64,000 nucleotides of DNA from Chloroflexota bacterium (lineage in GTDB: Bacteria; Chloroflexota; Anaerolineae; UBA1429): contig JAIOAW010000010.1 of assembly GCA_019873625.1 (NCBI GenBank), positions 18,237 through 82,236 on the forward strand, in the 5' to 3' direction. The translations under genes were made by a program, and so were the position numbers. Under the pieces are notes generated by a model. It did not search any database and was not told the DNA's origin. It saw nothing but the letters and a program-made list of their open reading frames with translations. How positions within the stretch are numbered: position 1 is the first letter of the stretch; every line of letters begins with the position of its first letter. Shown here in pieces: positions 51,928 through 60,363 of this stretch.

Positions 51928-53795
51928 CGAACGCGTGCCCTGCCTGTGGCTGCCCTTTGCGGCCCCAGGCGCGCTTTTGCCCTCGCTGCGGGCGACCCGT
52001 CGAGGTGCGCTTGGGGCCAGGCGTGAGCCTGCAAGGGGGAGACTATATCATCGTGCGCTCCCTCTCCAAGGGCGGGATGGGTGCCATCTACCTTGCCCAA
52101 GATCGCCGGGCCTTCGATCGGCCCTGCGTGGTCAAGCAGATGCTGGATTACTTTGACCCCGCCGATGCCGCCGAACGCCAGCGCGCCCAGGCCCGCTTTG
52201 AGGAGGAAGGGCGCGTCTTGGCCTCTCTCAGCCATCCGGGCATCCCGCGCATCTATGCCTTTTTTGAGGAGTATGGGCGTTATTACATCGTGATGGAGTA
52301 TATCGAAGGAGATCCCCTCGAATCGTTCATTACGCGCCGAGATGGCCACGGCGTGGTGCGGCCAGTGCGCCGTTTGGCCTTGGAGGAGGTCTTGCGTTAC
52401 GGCGCGCAGGCGGCGATGATCCTCGAATATCTGCACGCGCAGCCCCGCCCCGTCATCCATCAGGATATCAAGCCGGCTAACCTCATCGTCGAAAATCATC
52501 TGGGGCAGGTGCGGCTGGTAGATTTCGGCACGGCGCACACGAAGGTGCTCGAAGGGGCGCCTGGGGCCGATCGCACGAGCGCCTACGGCACCGATGGCTA
52601 CGCCCCGCCGGAGCAGTACCGTGGCCAGGCCGTGCCCGAATCGGACGTGTTCGCCCTGGCGGCCACGTTGTACCATCTTCTCACCGATGATGATCCACGC
52701 GATCACCCCTTCCAATGGCCGCGCCTGGGCAGCCTGAGCAAGGAATTGGCGGCTATGCTTGAGCGCGCCCTCCGCCCAGACCCCACCAAACGGCCGAGCG
52801 CCCGCGAACTGCGCCAGGCCCTGGAGGCCTTTGTGACGCCGAAACGCACCCTGGAGACGTTCACCTTCCCGGGGAATGTGCAAATCCGCACGGTGGCGGG
52901 CCTAGCAGCCCTTTGCGATGAGCATTGGAGCGCGGCGCGCACCTTTCTCTACCGGGGCGATTTTCAACGTTGGCTGAGGGATATCAACCGGCATGACTTG
53001 GTGCTCGCGGCCGATGAAATCGTGGGGCGTGAGGAGAACCGCGACCGTGGGCTAGAGTTGTTCTTGCGCCAGGTAGACCCGGGCCTGCCCGCGCCGAAGG
53101 TCGTGGTGGATACGCCGCTGGTGGATGTGGGGGCCGTCTCCCGGCAGGCGGCCCTCGCGCGCAGGGTAACCGTCGTCAACAGCACGCGCGGCTACACCTC
53201 GGCCGCCGTGGAGGCCGACGTGCCTTGGCTTGAGGTGCGCCCTCGCTTGCTCCACCTGTGGAAGGGCACGCCGAGCGACGTGCATATCCACATCCACGCC
53301 GAGGACCTACCCCTGCGCACGCGCCAGCGGGGAGTCGTGCGCATCGCGCCGGAGGGCCAAGAGCCCGTGGAGGTGCAGGTGCTAGTGCGCGTATCGCTTG
53401 CGCGCGAGGTGGGGCGCTTGGCCTGGCGGGCCTTGGCGGCGGCCTTCCCCGAAGGGTGGCGCCTTTTCAGGCGAGCCTGGGCGTTTGACGTGCGCCTCAC
53501 GCGGCGGCTCGCCAAGCCTTTCGTGCGGCGGCCCATCCTTTTCTGGGCCTTGTGGGCCGTGCTGGGGATAGCCACTGGCCTCGCGCTCGCCCTGCCGCTC
53601 CCCTGGGGCCGCGCTGTGCCCCTCGTGGGCGCGTACCTCGCCGAGGCCTTCCCCTGGGATTTCGCGGTCATCGTCGCCCTTTTGGGGCCGTTAGGCTTTT
53701 TCACCGCCCTTTGGCTCGGCTGGATGCTCTCCAGCCTCCTGGGCAGCGCCCTTTGGGGCATTATGCGCGGGGCGTGGCGCTCCTTCGCGCAGTAG
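51924..53795 (+). CDS. membrane Ser/Thr protein kinase with N-terminal zinc ribbon
   Basis: A 623-residue protein. Zinc ribbon Cys5, Cys8, Cys19, Cys22; kinase domain about 38-300 with SLSKGGMGAIYLA, Lys in CVVKQML, VIHQDIKPANLIV (HQD in place of HRD), LVDFGTAHT and GYAPPEQYRG. After it come an uncharacterised helical part and an Ig/MSP-like beta domain (about 405-495, VVNSTRGYTSAAVEADVPWL). Two hydrophobic segments follow at about 535-555 and 572-605, so the kinase is anchored by its C-terminus. It is the last gene of the operon and converges with serS 24 bases away. Confidence 0.9.
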   Translation: MTNACPACGCPLRPQARFCPRCGRPVEVRLGPGVSLQGGDYIIVRSLSKGGMGAIYLAQDRRAFDRPCVVKQMLDYFDPADAAERQRAQARFEEEGRVLASLSHPGIPRIYAFFEEYGRYYIVMEYIEGDPLESFITRRDGHGVVRPVRRLALEEVLRYGAQAAMILEYLHAQPRPVIHQDIKPANLIVENHLGQVRLVDFGTAHTKVLEGAPGADRTSAYGTDGYAPPEQYRGQAVPESDVFALAATLYHLLTDDDPRDHPFQWPRLGSLSKELAAMLERALRPDPTKRPSARELRQALEAFVTPKRTLETFTFPGNVQIRTVAGLAALCDEHWSAARTFLYRGDFQRWLRDINRHDLVLAADEIVGREENRDRGLELFLRQVDPGLPAPKVVVDTPLVDVGAVSRQAALARRVTVVNSTRGYTSAAVEADVPWLEVRPRLLHLWKGTPSDVHIHIHAEDLPLRTRQRGVVRIAPEGQEPVEVQVLVRVSLAREVGRLAWRALAAAFPEGWRLFRRAWAFDVRLTRRLAKPFVRRPILFWALWAVLGIATGLALALPLPWGRAVPLVGAYLAEAFPWDFAVIVALLGPLGFFTALWLGWMLSSLLGSALWGIMRGAWRSFAQ

Positions 53796-53819
53796 CCGCG
53801 CCCCGCGCCCATCTCCCTT

Positions 53820-55088
53820 TTAGCGGATAACCTCGATGCCCCCCATATAGGGCCGCAGGGCTTCCGGCACGCGGATGGAGCCATCCGCCTGCTGATAATT
53901 CTCCAGCACGGCGATCATCATACGCGGCAGGGCCAGGCCCGAACCGTTCAGCGTGTGCACATACTGGGGGCGCCCGCCATCGGCCGGGCGATAGCGAATG
54001 TTCGCCCGCCGCGCTTGAAAATCCTTAAAGTTGCTGCACGAAGAGACCTCCAGCCACTCCTGGCAGCCCGCCGCCCAGACCTCGATATCGTATTTCACGG
54101 CGGCCGAAAAACTCAAATCTCCCGTGCACATTTGCACGATGCGATAGGGCAGCCCCAAGCGCTTGCAGATTTCCTCCGCCGCGGCGATGAGCGACATCAG
54201 TTCGTCCATCGAGGTTTCGGGCTTGACGAACTTGACGAGTTCCACCTTGTCGAACTGATGGCCGCGCTTGATGCCGCGCGTATCCTTGCCGGCGGACATC
54301 TTTTCGCGGCGGAAGCAGGCCGTATAGGCCACGTGGTAGATGGGCAAATCCTTCTCGTCGAGGATCTCCCCGCGATACATATTCGTTACGGGCACCTCGG
54401 CCGTGGGGATCATCCACAGGTCCTCTTCCACATCGCGGTAGAGGTTATCGGCGAACTTGGGGAGTTGCCCTGTGCCCACCAAACATTCGCCTCGCACCAT
54501 ATAGGGCGGGTAGATTTCGGTGTAGCCGTGCTCTTGGGTGTGCACGTCCAGCATAAAGGTGATGAGCGCGCGCTGCAGGCGCGCCCCCAGCCCTTTGAGG
54601 AGGTAGAAGCGCGTCCCCGAGATTTTGACGCCGCGCTCGAAATCCAAAATGCCCAGCCGTTCGCCCAAATCCCAATGGGGGAGGGGCTGAAAGTCAAAAG
54701 AGGGAATCTGCCCCTCGTAGCGCACGATGACGTTCGCCGATTCATCCGGCCCGATGGGCACGCTGGGGTCGGGTAGGTTGGGCACCTCTAACAGGGCGGC
54801 GTTGAGGCGCTCTTCGACGGGTTGAAGGGCCTCCTCCAGGGTGCGCAAGCGCTCGCCCAGTTCGCGCATCGCCTCGATGAGACGCTGTTTTTCGGCCGCG
54901 TCTTTGAGGCGCGGAATCTCTTTTGAGACGCGATTACGCTCGGCGCGCAGGGCCTCGATTTCGGTGAGGAGTTGGCGGCGGCGCTCGTCCAGGGCGAGGA
55001 TCTCATCAATAGGCGCCTCGGCATTGAGGGCCGCCATCGCCTGCTTGACGTATTCCGCGTTCTCTCGGATGAAGGCTAGGTCAATCAT
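53820..55088 (-). CDS. serS: seryl-tRNA synthetase
   Basis: A 422-residue class IIa synthetase. The N-terminal coiled-coil arm (about 25-105, rich in Glu/Arg/Leu) contacts the long arm of tRNA-Ser. Class II motifs are complete: motif 2 ACFRREKMSAGKDTRGIKR and motif 3 LNGSGLALPRMMIAVLENYQ, with the serine/ATP site TAEVPVTNMYRGE. GGAGGGAACG precedes ATG 55088. Expression is controlled by the T-box leader upstream. Confidence 0.96.
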   Translation of the reverse strand: MIDLAFIRENAEYVKQAMAALNAEAPIDEILALDERRRQLLTEIEALRAERNRVSKEIPRLKDAAEKQRLIEAMRELGERLRTLEEALQPVEERLNAALLEVPNLPDPSVPIGPDESANVIVRYEGQIPSFDFQPLPHWDLGERLGILDFERGVKISGTRFYLLKGLGARLQRALITFMLDVHTQEHGYTEIYPPYMVRGECLVGTGQLPKFADNLYRDVEEDLWMIPTAEVPVTNMYRGEILDEKDLPIYHVAYTACFRREKMSAGKDTRGIKRGHQFDKVELVKFVKPETSMDELMSLIAAAEEICKRLGLPYRIVQMCTGDLSFSAAVKYDIEVWAAGCQEWLEVSSCSNFKDFQARRANIRYRPADGGRPQYVHTLNGSGLALPRMMIAVLENYQQADGSIRVPEALRPYMGGIEVIR

Positions 55089-55377
55089 CGTTCCCTCCAT
55101 TAGGGTATGGAATGAGACGGGCACCGACGCCCGAAGGACGTCGGTGCCCGAACGTGGTGCCACCTTCTACTCGCTATGGCCTTGCGGCGCATAGCCTTGA
55201 GGCCCCAAGGGGGCCTTAGGCCCGATAACGGGGGCAACCGGTAGCGCTTAGCGGCCCAAAGGCCTTTTCGCGCACGGCTCGGGAGGGGATTTCTCAGGGG
55301 GCGGCGGCAGCGCTCTCACCTTGGGCTGCTCTCTGGGCGCCGCAGGCGCCTGATACTTGTCTCCGTCAAGGCCGTTC
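55089..55377 (-). promoter_or_regulatory. T-box leader of serS
   Basis: The minus-strand leader of about 290 bases holds the T-box signature UGGCACC (55156-55162) inside an antiterminator that pairs GAAGG with CCUUC and ACG with CGU. It competes with an 11-bp terminator/sequestor stem (55119-55129 with 55139-55149). Farther upstream, a Stem I-like region has AGUA and GAGAAAUCC, the latter offering a UCC (Ser) specifier at about 55287-55289. Uncharged tRNA-Ser should stabilise the antiterminator and turn serS on. The stem is not followed by a clear U-run, so the read-out may be partly translational. Confidence 0.85.
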
Positions 55378-55383
55378 AAAGAT

Positions 55384-55412
55384 ATTTTAGCATGATGAGG
55401 AGAAAAAGCCAA
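55384..55412 (-). promoter_or_regulatory. promoter of the serS T-box transcript
   Basis: TTGGCT (55407-55412), 17-base spacer, TAAAAT (55384-55389) on the minus strand, ending one base before the stop of the giant secreted-protein gene. Confidence 0.65.
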
Positions 55413-58400
55413 CTAACGGGAATCCTTTAAAGAAATGCGAACTGGTTCTTTCATAGGCAAAGACTCTTGACTACTGCTTCCTCCGGCTAAATAGATTTCG
55501 TACTCCCAGAAAGAATAATTGTTCGTGTTGGGTGCCATTGCCAACGCGATTACGATAGCATAACGGCCGCTTCGAGTACCAATGTTGTGTCGATAAGTAC
55601 CTGGCTGGGAGATGGAATATTCATAACCCCAATAGGTTTCTCCATCATTAGACCAACCAATGTAATATTTAGCAGCATAGGCTGTATCCCACCGAATAAC
55701 CACTTGATCGAACGTTTTTTGGTCGCCCAGATCCACATACCAATATTCGAAATCAGATGAATCTGGCATTGAGGCCCAACGAGTTGTCAAATTCCCATCA
55801 TTGCCATAGCGCGGGAGGTAAGTTGAACTCTCAGCGGACGAAGCGTACGAAGGACGCCCAAGCGCGATATTTGGAGACGTTTGAGCGGCCCAGGAGAGTT
55901 TAGCGGTAGCGCCGCCGCTGTTCTCATAGTATTCGACTTTGAGGGTATGCTGGCCGGCGGTGAGGTATTTGGAGGCGCGGTAGGTGGTGGGGGCCTGATC
56001 GCGCCAGGCGTCGATGAGGAGGGTATTATCGACCCAGAGGCGGATACCGTCATCGGCGGTGGCGGTGAACTCGTAGGTGGCGTTGGCATCGAAGGTGAAG
56101 GGGCCCTGCCAACGGACGGAGAAGTTATCGGTATTGACGCCACTGCCGGGGCCTCCGCTGCCCCAGTCGTAGTTGATGGCGGACTCATCGCGTTGGAGGA
56201 CGGGGGAGCCGGAGAGGGAGCGGTTGTTGAAGTAGGCGGCGCACCACTTGTTTATGGCCCCACTGCAGCCGGTAGAGGGCTGGGTAGCCCAGGAGAGTTT
56301 AGCGGTAGCGCCGCCGCTGTTCTCATAGTATTCGACTTTGAGGGTATGCTGGCCGGCGGTGAGGTATTTGGAGGCGCGGTAGGTGGTGGGGGCCTGATCG
56401 CGCCAGGCGTCGATGAGGAGGGTATTATCGACCCAGAGGCGGATACCGTCATCGGCGGTGGCGGTGAACTCGTAGGTGGCGTTGGCATCGAAGGTGAAGG
56501 GGCCCTGCCAACGGACGGAGAAGTTATCGGTATTGACGCCACTGCCGGGGCCTCCGCTGCCCCAGTCGTAGTTGATGGCGGACTCATCGCGTTGGAGGAC
56601 GGGGGAGCCGGAGAGGGAGCGGTTGTTGAAGTAGGCGGCGCACCACTTGTTTATGGCCCCACTGCAGCCGGTAGAGGCTCGGTAGCCGCTATCGGCTGCG
56701 CTGAAATTACTGCATCCGCTCGTGTTGCACGCTTTGATGCGATAGTAATAAGTCACATTTTCGGAAACACTACTATCGTCATAAGTTGTATCTGAGAGTT
56801 CGATGATTTTGCTACCGTTGTCGGTTGCCACCATTGAGCGCCATACCTCGTAATAGGTAGCATCGGCAGAAGCATTCCAAGTAATACGAATTCGATCAAC
56901 ATAGGTGCCATCTGACGCACTGACCCCAGAAGGTGCGGAAGGTGTGCTAACGGCTCGGTAACCGCTATCATAGGCGCTAAAACCAGTACAGCCGATATTG
57001 CACGCCCTTACGCGATAGTAATAAGTTGTACCTACCACAGCCGTCATATCATCATAACTCGTGGACACAGGATCGGCGATTTTGACGCCGTTATCGGCCG
57101 CTGAGGTTGATCGCCAAACTTCATAGCGCTTTGCGCCATCCACCGCGTTCCAAGTTACGCGAACTCTATCAGAAAAAGTGCCATCAGAAGCTGAAACACC
57201 CGTAGGCGTTTGAGTTGGCGTCAAATAGGCACACGACTCGTTGGATGGAGCCGATTCTCCAGATGCATTCACTGCGGTAACCTTGTAACAGTAGTATGGT
57301 GCACCCGTCAGGTTTCGATCTTGATACGTTGTTACATTTGCGCTTGTGGAGGCTAAATATGCACTATCGCGATATATTTTGAACCCCGTTTCATTATCCG
57401 AACCGTCTTGCCAGGAAAGATCGATTTGGTTGCTCGAAATGATCGTAGCCGTGAGGCCGTATGGTGGGTTGGGAGGTGGTTGCGAGACAGAAAATGTCCA
57501 AATAGAACTGAAGGGACTTTCCCCATACTCGTTACGGGCTTTTACCTTCCAACTATAGGTACCAGCCTGCATGAGGCCCAGGCGCCACTCCGAGCTAGCC
57601 AGCCATCCCGATTCCACATTAACTCCTGATCCGAAGATATAGGCATAATACTGAGTAGCATTGGAGGCGGCGTTCCACTTGAGAGTTACAGGGGTATCCC
57701 AATTGATAATACTCCCATTTGTCGGAGAAATAAGAGTTGGCGCCGAAGGCAAACAGCTGGTTATTCTGGTCCAGTTTAGTGAAAGGTTGGCGTAGCCTCC
57801 TGCTTCATAGTGGTCTAGCTCGATTTCGTGATACCCTTGGCTTAGATCGACTTCTACTTCATGAGTGCCGACGCTGCCCCACTGATCTAATTTGAGAATA
57901 CCATCGATCTTTAACCTGGCGCCGTCATCGTGGTTCACCCTGAAGCGGTAACGCCCACAGTCAAAATACACACGCCGTCGAAACTTGGTGCTAAAATTAT
58001 CACTGGGCATATCCCAACCAGGGCTACCGGTTCCCCATACCTTGTTAAGGTCGCCTGTCCCTTCATTACGCCGGGCGAAAGCATCCCACCATTGATTTGT
58101 GTTGATCCAATATTCACCATACCATTGATTAGGATCTCGGTCCTCATGGGGAATTTCATAGCCCGGGCCCCACCACCACGCCGTGAGTTTGGCCAAACCC
58201 AATGTATCGGCAAATTCGACCCTTAAATCATAATCACCTTCGGTCAGTTGTCTCAGCTCGTAGTGTTGGGTTGATTCGGCCCATTTGTTCACTACGAGAT
58301 CGTTGTTGACATAGAATCGTGCCCAATCGTCTGCATCCAACGCAAAAGTGTACATTCCGGAATATAAGTGCACACGTCGTGTAATACGGGCGCCCCAATG

Positions 58401-59966
58401 GTCGCTAGGGCAACCGCTGGTAGGCGCACCATCTCCCCAATCCATAAAGATAAAAGCATTATTGTACCCCGTCGTCGAACCACATCGGCTGGTCAACTCC
58501 TTATTGCTAAAGTATTCTACCTGCCATAAACCAGGAGCGGGCGTAGGCGCTAGCGTAGGTTGCGGTACTCCGGAAGCATCGATACGAAAAGCCCATGGCC
58601 CTCCTCGTGAGCCATAACCTGCGTTATTATGCGGCCAAATTGCCCAATAAAGGGTTTTTCTCTCATAATTTGAAGGAATCGTTTCCGTTGTCTCACTTTT
58701 GTCTGCAGAAATGCCGTGATCAATAATCCAGGGAGGATTATCAATATCTGGGTGATCCGCAACACGGAAGGTGTAGTAGTCTAGCCCCGAACAACTCGGC
58801 GGGGTCCACGTAAACCGAACTTGGAAGCTATTCAGTGTTACACCATCGCGAGGATAGCCATTAGTGGGGGCAGAACATATCCCTGTTGAGGGCCAGTTTC
58901 CGGATATGAGTTCATCACAGGGTTGCAAGCTATCCCACGATCTCTCCGCAAAATCGACCGTCGTAATGCTTCCTGCCGGAGGCCACATCGCGTCTTCGGG
59001 ATTTGAGGGATCGGGCCAGTTGCTTGGGCTGGGTATTGCGGTTGAAATATGGTAATGCAAATGCGGAGTTGTAGTGAACCCCGTCATACCTACTTCGCCA
59101 ATTATGTCGCCAGCCCGAACTGTATCACCGACATTTACAAAAGCCCCATTGTAAGCGAGATGCCAATACCACGAATACTCATTGGACGCATTCTGCACTA
59201 TGATAAAGTTGGCTTTCTTCCAACAGCTAAGCGTTCCACAGTAGTTATTGTTAGGGCTGCTTTCTTTAACAAAGATGACAGTGCCGGGTTTTGATGCCAC
59301 GACATAAGTGCTTGGTTCCTTGAACTGGAAATCGAGCTGATTGTCATGTCCTACATAGTTACAACTGCCAGAGGCACAATTACATGTCCCTTTGTTAAGG
59401 ACTTTCCCTTTCTTACCACCTGACCAGGGTAGCTTATGTCCGCCTACCCCTTGAGTTCCAAACGTATTCTCAGAAACCCACAGGAAATTTTTCGTTTGTG
59501 GATCCATGAAATCATCATTAAGGGACATAAGAGCATCGTTATATGCTTTAGCGGAACTAATTCCCGGAACGAAACCAGACCATCCATCAATAGCATATCG
59601 CAATGCGACTATTACTCGAGCCAAGTACAAATCCGGGTTTCCTTCCTTGTCAAGTGCCTGAACTTCTGCAATCGCCTGATTTGCCTGAATCTTAGTTCTT
59701 ACAATGCGAAACTGATATTTTGGTTTGAATTGATCATTTAAAATCTTAATATATGAAGAAAATACTTCTTCGGCAGATGCAAAATACCCTAATGTAATTG
59801 GGGTTTTTATATCATAGTCATCACTGTTGAATGGCATCCCCGCTTGGACACGGATATTCCTAGGTATACCAAATAAGCCTTCGGGTAGGATGCTTGCTTG
59901 AAGGGCTAGACATAGGATGATGGAAAAAAGTGTACGCTTGTAGATATTACGTCTTTGGGGATGCAT
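55413..59966 (-). CDS. giant secreted M23-peptidase/PA14/FN3/discoidin protein
   Basis: A 1517-residue exported protein. Signal peptide about 1-33 (RTLFSIILCLALQASILPEG). An M23 LytM-type domain lies at about 195-320, with GHDNQLDF and the HLHYH zinc motif. Next come an FN3-like region, two PA14-type domains (about 478-590, LWQVEYFSNKELTS; 610-730, QWYGEYW), several FN3 repeats (for example GVSASDGTYVDRIRITWNAS), two identical PA14 domains (about 1096-1226 and 1229-1359) and an F5/8 type C (discoidin) domain to about 1490. It probably binds carbohydrate and cleaves peptidoglycan or another peptide. ATG 59966 is fixed by AAAAAAGGAGGAAAT. The gene is AT-richer than its surroundings except for the PA14 repeats. 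Confidence 0.85.
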   Translation of the reverse strand: MHPQRRNIYKRTLFSIILCLALQASILPEGLFGIPRNIRVQAGMPFNSDDYDIKTPITLGYFASAEEVFSSYIKILNDQFKPKYQFRIVRTKIQANQAIAEVQALDKEGNPDLYLARVIVALRYAIDGWSGFVPGISSAKAYNDALMSLNDDFMDPQTKNFLWVSENTFGTQGVGGHKLPWSGGKKGKVLNKGTCNCASGSCNYVGHDNQLDFQFKEPSTYVVASKPGTVIFVKESSPNNNYCGTLSCWKKANFIIVQNASNEYSWYWHLAYNGAFVNVGDTVRAGDIIGEVGMTGFTTTPHLHYHISTAIPSPSNWPDPSNPEDAMWPPAGSITTVDFAERSWDSLQPCDELISGNWPSTGICSAPTNGYPRDGVTLNSFQVRFTWTPPSCSGLDYYTFRVADHPDIDNPPWIIDHGISADKSETTETIPSNYERKTLYWAIWPHNNAGYGSRGGPWAFRIDASGVPQPTLAPTPAPGLWQVEYFSNKELTSRCGSTTGYNNAFIFMDWGDGAPTSGCPSDHWGARITRRVHLYSGMYTFALDADDWARFYVNNDLVVNKWAESTQHYELRQLTEGDYDLRVEFADTLGLAKLTAWWWGPGYEIPHEDRDPNQWYGEYWINTNQWWDAFARRNEGTGDLNKVWGTGSPGWDMPSDNFSTKFRRRVYFDCGRYRFRVNHDDGARLKIDGILKLDQWGSVGTHEVEVDLSQGYHEIELDHYEAGGYANLSLNWTRITSCLPSAPTLISPTNGSIINWDTPVTLKWNAASNATQYYAYIFGSGVNVESGWLASSEWRLGLMQAGTYSWKVKARNEYGESPFSSIWTFSVSQPPPNPPYGLTATIISSNQIDLSWQDGSDNETGFKIYRDSAYLASTSANVTTYQDRNLTGAPYYCYKVTAVNASGESAPSNESCAYLTPTQTPTGVSASDGTFSDRVRVTWNAVDGAKRYEVWRSTSAADNGVKIADPVSTSYDDMTAVVGTTYYYRVRACNIGCTGFSAYDSGYRAVSTPSAPSGVSASDGTYVDRIRITWNASADATYYEVWRSMVATDNGSKIIELSDTTYDDSSVSENVTYYYRIKACNTSGCSNFSAADSGYRASTGCSGAINKWCAAYFNNRSLSGSPVLQRDESAINYDWGSGGPGSGVNTDNFSVRWQGPFTFDANATYEFTATADDGIRLWVDNTLLIDAWRDQAPTTYRASKYLTAGQHTLKVEYYENSGGATAKLSWATQPSTGCSGAINKWCAAYFNNRSLSGSPVLQRDESAINYDWGSGGPGSGVNTDNFSVRWQGPFTFDANATYEFTATADDGIRLWVDNTLLIDAWRDQAPTTYRASKYLTAGQHTLKVEYYENSGGATAKLSWAAQTSPNIALGRPSYASSAESSTYLPRYGNDGNLTTRWASMPDSSDFEYWYVDLGDQKTFDQVVIRWDTAYAAKYYIGWSNDGETYWGYEYSISQPGTYRHNIGTRSGRYAIVIALAMAPNTNNYSFWEYEIYLAGGSSSQESLPMKEPVRISLKDSR
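55889..56278 (-). repeat. tandem PA14-coding repeat, copy 2 in the protein
   Basis: A 390-base unit identical by eye to 56288-56677 (period 399 bases, 133 codons). It encodes an AINKWCAAYFNNRSLSG... PA14 domain. Confidence 0.9.
56288..56677 (-). repeat. tandem PA14-coding repeat, copy 1 in the protein
   Basis: The partner of 55889-56278 with the same 390-base sequence. The perfect identity points to a recent duplication or ongoing gene conversion. Confidence 0.9.
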
Positions 59967-60017
59967 ATTTCCTCCTTTTTTGAAATCAAGGATATTCATA
60001 TTTGTCTCGCTGATGAT

Positions 60018-60047
60018 ATTATAGATCGAAAGATAGATGTGTGTCAA
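60018..60047 (-). promoter_or_regulatory. consensus promoter of the giant secreted-protein gene
   Basis: TTGACA (60042-60047), 18-base spacer, TATAAT (60018-60023) on the minus strand. The region 60048-60288 between this and the next promoter holds no gene that I can support. Confidence 0.82.
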
Positions 60048-60288
60048 GGTATTTGGGGTAGTAAATCCCATAAATTTTCTCGGGAAGATACTTACCTTTT
60101 CAATACAGGCTAATCGGCTTTCACTGCCATTCCTTTACTTCGGGGGGTGTGCACCCTGTGGGGGATGTATATAGCATAAAAGCAATACTGGTATGATGTA
60201 TTTTTTTATTCCTCTTCCCCGTTGGATAGTATCGGCGCAGCTGAAACGATAACGCATTTCGAGTTGGAGAATGACTTGTTTGGGTGTG

Positions 60289-60316
60289 TTGCGAAACGCC
60301 CAAAGTGTGATACAAT
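60289..60316 (+). promoter_or_regulatory. promoter of the STAND/BTAD regulator
   Basis: TTGCGA (60289-60294), 16-base spacer, TACAAT (60311-60316). An imperfect inverted repeat, TGGGTGT...ACGCCCA at about 60281-60302, overlaps the -35 and may be an operator. Confidence 0.72.
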
Positions 60317-60363
60317 AGCCCTAAGCGTCGCGTTCCTTTGCCTTTATGCAACGGGTGGGACGA

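Noticed and set aside
60086..60110. A possible inverse copy of the GTAAGG repeat (CTTACCTTTT) upstream of the secreted-protein gene
   Set aside because: Only one short partial match is present, which is expected by chance; no repeated array like the one at 63655 is seen.
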